From positions 27,866,627-27,930,626 of the forward strand of contig CM067070.1 of NCBI GenBank assembly GCA_033980235.1: a stretch of 64,000 nucleotides of DNA. Direction: 5' to 3'. Both the position numbers and the translations under genes were made by a program. The notes beneath the pieces were generated by a model. It saw only the letters and a program-made list of their open reading frames with translations. It was not told the origin of the DNA and did not search any database. The stretch is from Diadema setosum (lineage: Eukaryota > Echinodermata > Echinoidea > Diadematoida > Diadematidae). The first letter of the stretch is position 1; every line of letters starts with the position of its first letter. Of the stretch, positions 57,163 through 64,000 are shown piece after piece.

Positions 57163-58920
57163 CTTTAAGAGATGTTTTAAGGGATGGAAACAAAAAATAT
57201 TTGTATCAACGTGAAGGAGGAGCTGTAGACTAGTGTCCTTGACTCGACCTAATATACATGTATCATTGTAGAAACCCCATCTCATGAAACAAGTATACTG
57301 CAGGTGTGCAAAATGATGAAACCTGCTAGAATGTTATGACGGCCATCGCAATTTAAAAAGAACAAACACAACTTTACAGAGACATATTCCAAAAGAGTCA
57401 TTTCTAAGTTCATTTAGGAAGGCTTTCAATATACAGAGTTCGCACCGGGTGACGCAGGGTATAGGCTTCTAGCTCAAGTTTGAGAGCAGTTTTCTTTTCA
57501 TGTCTGCTTTTGCAGCGTGCTATTCGTGTTTATAGGTATGAGACAGATAAGAGACTTGTCATGTAATCTTTCTGTCGGGGGTTCTTTTCCCTTTGTAGCC
57601 AAATAAAAAAGGAAATAAAATAAAGTCTCCCTCTTTCCCTCTGTTTGTCGTTTGCACATGACGTTCAAGAATGGGAAACATGGAAAATGGAAATAACAGC
57701 GTGAAAAAGTCGAATGATTGTTGAAACTTTTCTAAGCGACAACTGTGCATATACTGCTGAAATATGTTATCATTATTTAAAAAAGAATGTAGCCAATTTA
57801 GATTTCGTTCAGATGACACAAATAAATAGCGGCCAGGTTAATCTCTTTCTTTTCACACAACTTGCTGATTTTTCCCTAAAATAACGAAAGTTGATAGTTA
57901 CTACCTTTTCTGGAGTATTGGTGACCTGTCTGTGCGGGGTTAGGGCACCATAGATCTGTCTTACACTCGACGTCTTATCTGTGTAGAGAATAAACTTGTT
58001 TCATCATTTTCTTGCCTTCCACATGAGAAAACATGTTGTGGACATTAAAAAGAATATATAATTCGTTCTTCCCGACATTCATCACGATGTCATCGGTTTT
58101 TGTTTACCTGAATTTATTCTACTTAGTCAAAACAAAGTAGAATTGCATTGTGACGTGAAAGATGTTTATTAGCTGTGTCCTTCTGTGGAAGCGTATTTGT
58201 AGGTTCGAATCCCACTAGTTCCCTTTTTTCCGACAAGTTTGTTAAAAACAAAGTTCAGCATTTGGGATCTTAACTACTGTTGTACAAAGGGAGACAGCTG
58301 AGTAAAAGCTTTCATGTAACATCTTCGGCTCAACGTTGTCAATCTTGACTTTTTCCTGTTTCCTGAAAGAGTTATTCTGCCTTCTGAACATTTGGGATCA
58401 TAAAACAGAAAGAAAATGGTGTTTATAGCATTTATTCTTGAACACTTTTTTTGTTGTACATAAGTGTGATGAGGTATTTCTATAAAGGCCCCATTGCATT
58501 CCTTGAAAACGTTTTACATATTGCAATAAAACAAAAACCAATTACAGCCACTGTGTGTCATTTTTGCAAACTATTGTCTATGCATAATTGATATGATGTA
58601 CTGAATTCAAAAGGCAAAATTAGAAAAATAATGCGCGTGTTTAGGTTTTAAGTAATGTTACATTTGTAAGCCACTGCAATGCTAGTTTCATGTAACAAAA
58701 TGAAAAAGAAAAATACGTGTACAAGCACGTCAAGTACAAATACACCCATTAATATTTATGTTATTTTTTTGTAAGGATCTCGACGTATTCAACTGTTTCA
58801 GACGCTGTATTCGTGGTATTCACGAGAAATTGATTGTATTCCCAATTTTGTTGACAGGGTTCGAAGCTTTTGAGTTACACTAATGCAAAGTTTGGTCATT
58901 AGGTAGGCAACTAGACACAC

Positions 58921-58974
<54 letters not shown>

Positions 58975-61715
58975 CGGCGCGTGCAAGCACATAGCCATCA
59001 ACCCGTTCATTGCCGGGTATCTTTACATCGATGCTAGACCAAGATACCGAGATGCCTATAATAGAGATTAATTGATATGGGAGTGGTAAAACTAACAAGA
59101 AAACGTTATCAATATTCCTATTTAATCTTAGAAATAAAGAGTTAGGTGTAACTTGTTCACACAGATATACTTTTCAATTCAATGAAAACGTGTATGTTTG
59201 GAAGAATAATAAGATACCAACAGATGTAAAGTGCTTAACCCAAGCTCTTCTTGGGATTAATTTAATACAAACTAGCCCAATTATTGGGTGTATGGATTCA
59301 TCGTAGAGTTTAAGTTGGCTTTTATAAAAATGTTTCAGTAATACATTTTTTTTTGTTACCATGTTAAAATCTTAGGACAAACAAGGACATGTCTATGCTA
59401 GGTGTTTTTTTTTTTTCATTTGTTTTGACCTCCTCTTATCTGAAGCCTGCATAGTTGTCCATTTCATAGCTATAAAATGATATGCTTTCTTCTCACATGC
59501 ACCACATATAGACCTGGCTTGCGCTCATATTCTTTTTAAGGTATGCATTTGGGCCTGAAGGTGCTTAAATATCCTTAGTAAAGGACTCCCATTCCACAAC
59601 CATCCCCATTACCACACGTTTACACACCTGCTCATGCCTACATCGATTCATCCCATTGAGTTTGGAGCTGAAGAAATATCAATATTGAAATCACGCATTA
59701 GATATAGGAGTTTATTCTTACTTTTTAGAGAGCATTATCAAGCTATACAAGTGGTTTGTTTGGTTTTGTTATTCATGCTCACTGAAAGTGTTGCCGTCAT
59801 GATTAGTATTTTTTTTTTAAGAATAATGTCATGGCATAACTCTTGCTGGGTTTTAGATTTTTTTTTTTTATTTTTTTTTTTATAGGTGGCAGTTAATGAA
59901 TCGCTTCTAATAAAACTGGCGACAAACGGAGCGTATAATAATTCGAGTACTTTTTTGAATAATTTAAAAAGGCCAAGAAAAACTCAGATTCTAACCCTAG
60001 ATTCTAGTATAGGGCTATTATGTTTTGACTTCACCCCCAGTCTGACACCTTTAGATTTCGATAATACTCAAAGTACATCCTTCGGGGGGACAGTAGAGAT
60101 TTCATAATCTACTATGGTGTCAATATAGTTTCGTCTTAATTAATGCAAAGGTATACTCAGTCCACCATCATTGTCATATGCGTTTTTTTTTTTTTTTTTT
60201 TTAATGTATACCATCCCATATGGGGATTTCAAATGTTACCTTACATTTCCACGGTATAAAATGTAAGCGTGGGCATTTCGGTATTTACGTATCACCTTGC
60301 ACTCGGTTAATGTTTAACGAAGTTCTCCATAAAGTATCAGAGAAATGCTGATGGCATTGATACTCATCGCGATAATTTTTCTGTTGCAAGCGCTTAAAGA
60401 TTTATTTATCATTTTGATTTGAAGTTACAGGCTACTCGCAACACACGGTGTTCTCACGCAACACGCAAAAGCGATATACCGTTTTGGGAATAAACTACAA
60501 TACTGCTCTTTCCCTATACGGCCTACTAACACAACGAAGCAATTTATTTACCTGCTCCCTCCAATATTAGGTTTCTTACGAAGGAATTGACTTTGTTCTG
60601 TGAGGTAGGGTAGCCATTCAGTAATCTTTGTGGTTCTTAAGGACAACTATGTGAACAAAACAAAGCAAGTCAACCTCAAGCAATGTCTCATTCCGATCAA
60701 AACAATGCAAAAGAAGAAACATGCAAAACAAGATATGTAATGGAAACGGGCTCACAACATCCTCTTCCCAGTCGGTGAGGTATAATCAACGGCATAAGAC
60801 CCCGTTAATCGCACAGATGCAGAACAAAACGGTTGTTGTTGATGACCGAGGATGGTCAAAGGACAGTCAACGGTTACACTATAGTCGGTTCGCTCGTGAG
60901 AAATTTCCTGCAGAGACCGGCGTTGTGCCTATCTTCGTCGATGACTGGCGGGCCGCCAGGCTATTTCTTAAAAGTATGCCAATTTCCCAAAGAAAATAGT
61001 TTGATTATCGTTTGGTCACCATTTTGGTCACTGCCCGAATGCGGCGCAGAGAAAATTCCCAATGTTACAGAGTTTTAACCTAATGTCGACCAGTGACCGA
61101 CGAAAAAATCGACGTATTCAAAAATCGTTATGCGACGTCTGAACACGGGCAGTCTGCAAATCGGCAGGTCTCAGCTATACGACCGTACTATAACGAGTGT
61201 ACATGGGATTTAGGGCCTAGGTTATTTCCTTTGTAGCCATTTATAGACCACGTGTATTCTTTATTCCGTCATAACGAATACTGCCGATCTGTCCCCTCTT
61301 ACTTGACACTGGCTCGTTATCCTTTTTTTTTTCTGTTTTGTTTTGCTCCAGATAATCCGCAGAATTACCAGTTTGTATCCAGCCTTATATTTCCTATTTG
61401 TCTATAACGAGTGGCATCTACCCGTCATTTCAGCTTGATAATCACTTACTTGATACTCATCGCTCAGCCGATAATCCGCAACATAATAGCGTTGGGACTT
61501 TGTTAGCCTACACCTCTCTAGGCACATTCTACAACATGTTAAGAGATGAAGACAAAGTCCTTGCTCTGTCATGATATCTTCATATATCATCTGTGTTTGA
61601 CACTGTCAGTCGTCTCTCTGTGATTGTTCATAACACAGTTATCTAGTTATATAGCTCACTGGCTTGTACTTCTCGAAGCGAAGCTTGACAAGTATTGCAC
61701 AGGTCTGATACTCAC
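57163..61715 (-). other. Gene B intron(s)
   Basis: Collinear with gene A's intron minus its insertions up to about 59680. It contains a (CA)n tract (58924-58970), T-runs, and a unique part (59680-61420) with unsupported plus-strand frames at 60721-60999 and 60833-61078. A 26-nt exon candidate lies at 61450-61475. Confidence 0.6.
58924..58970. repeat. (CA)n microsatellite
   Basis: About 23 CA units; gene A has only about 9 at the same place (26758-26776). Confidence 0.9.
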
Positions 61716-61803
61716 CATTAACATCGAGAAAAACAAACACAAGGATGATGGCAAGTGCACATACTCCAAAAGCTACGAGTTGCCGTCCACGGTAATGAGC
61801 CAT
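61716..61803 (-). CDS. Sulfotransferase B exon 1: Golgi signal anchor
   Basis: Encodes the same 29 residues as gene A exon 1 (MAHYRGRQLV, then a transmembrane stretch ending FLDVN) and ends in the same phase-1 donor (AATG|GTGAGT at 61716/61715). All 88 nucleotides match gene A, as do 52 intronic and 16 upstream bases. The expected role is Golgi retention of a type II membrane sulfotransferase. The connection to 56302-57162 is inferred from strand, order and the parallel arrangement in gene A; an internal exon is needed to reconcile phases. Confidence 0.65.
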
Positions 61804-61818
61804 GTTGGTGAATGTTTT

Positions 61819-63304
61819 GTCAGCTCATGTGAAGACGTAATGATTGCAGAGCGAGAACAAGAGTCTGAAAACACCGACGTATGTTGTGCTATTCTGTGAC
61901 AGAAGCAATGATTGACATTTAATGTAATATTCATTTATTTCATAAGTGAAAAAGAGAAGATTTATGGTGATAAGGGGAATACTATAAAAAGATGTGAGTC
62001 GGGCCTCTGAAAACAACTAGGTAAATTCAAAAATAATTGTGCAATGGATACAATCTGTACGAATACTGATATGAATACAAACATTCACTAATTATAACTC
62101 TAGCAACGACTCTTCAAGTATAAACTTCAGCAAAAAGAGCACTCCAAGATTTCGATAAAATGACGTTGTGGGTGTGTGCGTGTGCTGTCTTTGATGATTC
62201 AGCAACTTGCACGTAAACCCCTTCACCCAGCAGAATGTTTATGTGTAAAAGTAATGCAGGTAAAAGAACGGTGTTAATAACTTCTTTCACGCTAAAGGAT
62301 GAATATGAAATTGGTTAAAGTGAAGCATGTTCTTATTAAAATGTCATTACAATTAGATATTAATTTACAAATTGATTGAAACACAAATACTTCAGAAATC
62401 TTCATGTACAGTACATTTTGAATAGTTAAAGTCGGCGTCTCTCTCTCAATTCAGCAAATATACACAGCCAAAAGCAACCCCTCTGCACTGCTTGGTATTA
62501 TGGTTTATCAGGGGAATTTCAACACTTATTGACAAATTTCTGTGTGGAAACGAAGATACTTTTAGTAATGCACGAAATGTAATGTAATCAAATGTAATGA
62601 ATTTAGTAATGCAATCAAAAGTCGAAAGGCTGATTGGAAGGGGGGGGGGGTCTTCGAAATACTCTGTTTCTGGTATTTGCCTAAGTGCTGTTGTTTCTTT
62701 AATAATCTTTCCTTTTGACCCTTCAAACCTTTTTTTTTTTCACCGCACGTTATTTCATGGTTTGTTTGTTTGTTGTTTACGGTTGGGTGAGCCTAATGTA
62801 AGGGAAATGGCTATGTTCAGCCCTTCTGAAACGTCATATGTATTAAATTTAAAAAAAAAAGAGTTGACAGCAGGTATTGTTTCAACACGTAACAACACAT
62901 GTTGCGTGTTCATAACACTTAGTCACGAGAAACATTCTCAAGACAAAAAAAAAAAATGTTTTACATATACCTCCGAATATGACTTTTGGGACTTTTGAAA
63001 GTAATACATTCTTAAATAATATACTCTTCTAACTCGTGTATAAATCATTATTTTTTTCACGCAGAAGTTAGCCAGCATGTATATAAATATCCCTACCAGA
63101 TGATATATTGTGCTCTAAATCTCAACAATTTACACGATTTTTTTTTTTAAGTATGCACTGTTGGGAGCAACGTTCGTGTTGTGTGTGTTTCACATATATC
63201 CATGTAATTTGTGCAGATTTCATGTCTTTGTCCATTGATGTTTATGAAGTTAGAGTCATTGTTTGCAAATCAAAGTATGATCACCCTAAAAAAAAAAGAA
63301 TAGT
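61819..63304 (-). other. Gene B upstream region
   Basis: Partly collinear with gene A to about 63275. It contains a G-run (about 62640-62650) and A/T-runs. The equivalent of gene A's putative 5'UTR exon is not found before the satellite starts. Confidence 0.5.
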
Positions 63305-64000
63305 ATACCATTGAGATTACCATTCAATTACCTTTCAGAATCTACCACTGAAATATTCTTGTACCATTCGTTTTACCATTCATTACCATTCAGAATCTAC
63401 CACTGAAAATATGAATGATACTATTTACCATTCAATTTACCATTCAAAAGTAATCTAAATAATTGGAACATCTCATTTGCATTTTGAAGGGTAAATGAAT
63501 GGAATCATTTACCATCATTTTACCACTCAAAACTAATTTAAATAATTGGAACATCTTATTTGCATATTGAAGGGTAATTGAATGGTATATTTTACCATTC
63601 ATTCTACCATTCAAACTAATTTAAATGATTGGAACATCTAATTTGCATATTGAAGGGCAAATGAATGGTACTATTTACCATTCAATTTACTATTCAGAGC
63701 TAATTTAAATAATTGGAACATCTAATTTGCATATTGAAGGGTAAATGAATTGTACTTTTTACCATTCAATTTACCATTCAATTGAATGGTACTATTTACC
63801 ATTCAATTCACCATTCAGAACTAATTAAAATAATTGGAACACCTGATTTGCATATGGAAGGGTAAATGAATGGTATAATTTACCCTTCACTCTACCATTC
63901 AACACCGAATCATTGGTCTACCCTTCAGCTTACCACTGGTTTACCCTTCAGCATACCATTCAGCTTACCACTGGTTTACCATTCAGCATACCATTCAGCT
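63305..64000. repeat. ~84-bp satellite running off the window
   Basis: The core aattggaacatct recurs at about 63461, 63544, 63626, 63711 and 63832 (spacing 82-85 bp, one unit lengthened by about 36 bp). Each unit has tgaatggta and its inverse taccattca, so it can fold. Units at both edges are degenerate. The array continues past 64000. Confidence 0.85.

Larger units (their letters stand above)
56302..63275 (-). repeat. Segmental duplication copy B (gene B locus)
   Basis: Collinear with 22028-32250. It lacks the LINE at 24318-26640 and the TIR element at 27078-28177. It has its own sequence at about 59680-61420 and about 62410-62880. Confidence 0.85.

Noticed and set aside
60721..61078. Two overlapping plus-strand frames in gene B's intron
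   Set aside because: No known domain, absent from gene A's intron, and opposite in strand to the gene. Possibly part of an unrecognised insertion.
61624..61899. 91-aa plus-strand frame over exon 1 of gene B
   Set aside because: Antisense shadow of the signal-anchor exon; the minus strand has the hydrophobic anchor and consensus donor.

Overview
This window looks like an AT-rich, repeat-laden stretch of an animal nuclear genome. Evidence is split genes with consensus GT donor sites, LINE reverse-transcriptase fossils of the CR1/L2 type, many short inverted-repeat DNA transposons, long dinucleotide microsatellites, and Golgi carbohydrate-sulfotransferase genes. The word usage (frequent aggcctag, taacgtta and ctagac strings) and the repeat families fit a marine invertebrate deuterostome. 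An echinoderm such as a sea cucumber, urchin or sea star is my best guess, but this is inference; no diagnostic marker gene is present. There is no bacterial-type gene organisation, no CRISPR array and no rRNA or convincing tRNA gene.

Only two protein genes can be supported. Both are on the minus strand and both are HNK-1/CHST8-14-type carbohydrate sulfotransferases. Gene A has its catalytic exon at 22028-22888, a signal-anchor exon at 30455-30542, and possibly a 5'UTR exon ending at 32709. Gene B has its catalytic exon at 56302-57162 and a signal-anchor exon at 61716-61803. They sit in a segmental duplication (about 22.0-32.25 kb and 56.3-63.27 kb). Each would encode a type II Golgi membrane enzyme that moves sulfate from PAPS to a glycan. 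The known exon phases do not join directly, so at least one small internal exon is missing from my models.

Layout: 1-8.4 kb is unique-looking intergenic DNA with a few MITEs. 8.37-11.49 kb is a 3.1-kb inverted-repeat element holding a pogo-like MITE and one exon-like segment. 12.4-17.4 kb and 19.3-21.65 kb are a second local duplication. Its first copy carries a 2.5-kb foldback element made of two opposed satellite arrays, nested in a MITE; the second copy preserves the empty site. 21.6-32.8 kb is gene A, whose introns took up a LINE, a 1.1-kb TIR element and a second LINE fragment after the duplication. 32.85-40.94 kb is a three-unit, three-level higher-order macrosatellite starting about 60-150 bp beyond the putative gene A promoter. 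41-46 kb holds palindromic MITEs, a T-run-separated dimer repeat and an orphan fragment of the gene 3' flank. 46-53 kb holds two copies of an element packed with perfect AGGTCA direct repeats, one splitting a LINE, plus a second LINE fossil. 53-56.3 kb is mostly unassigned. 56.3-63.3 kb is gene B. 63.3-64 kb enters an ~84-bp satellite that runs off the window.

The main interest is structural. Paired duplicated loci give natural before/after pictures of several insertions, and two unusual repeat architectures (the opposed-satellite foldback and the 165-bp/5-mer/2.69-kb macrosatellite) stand out.
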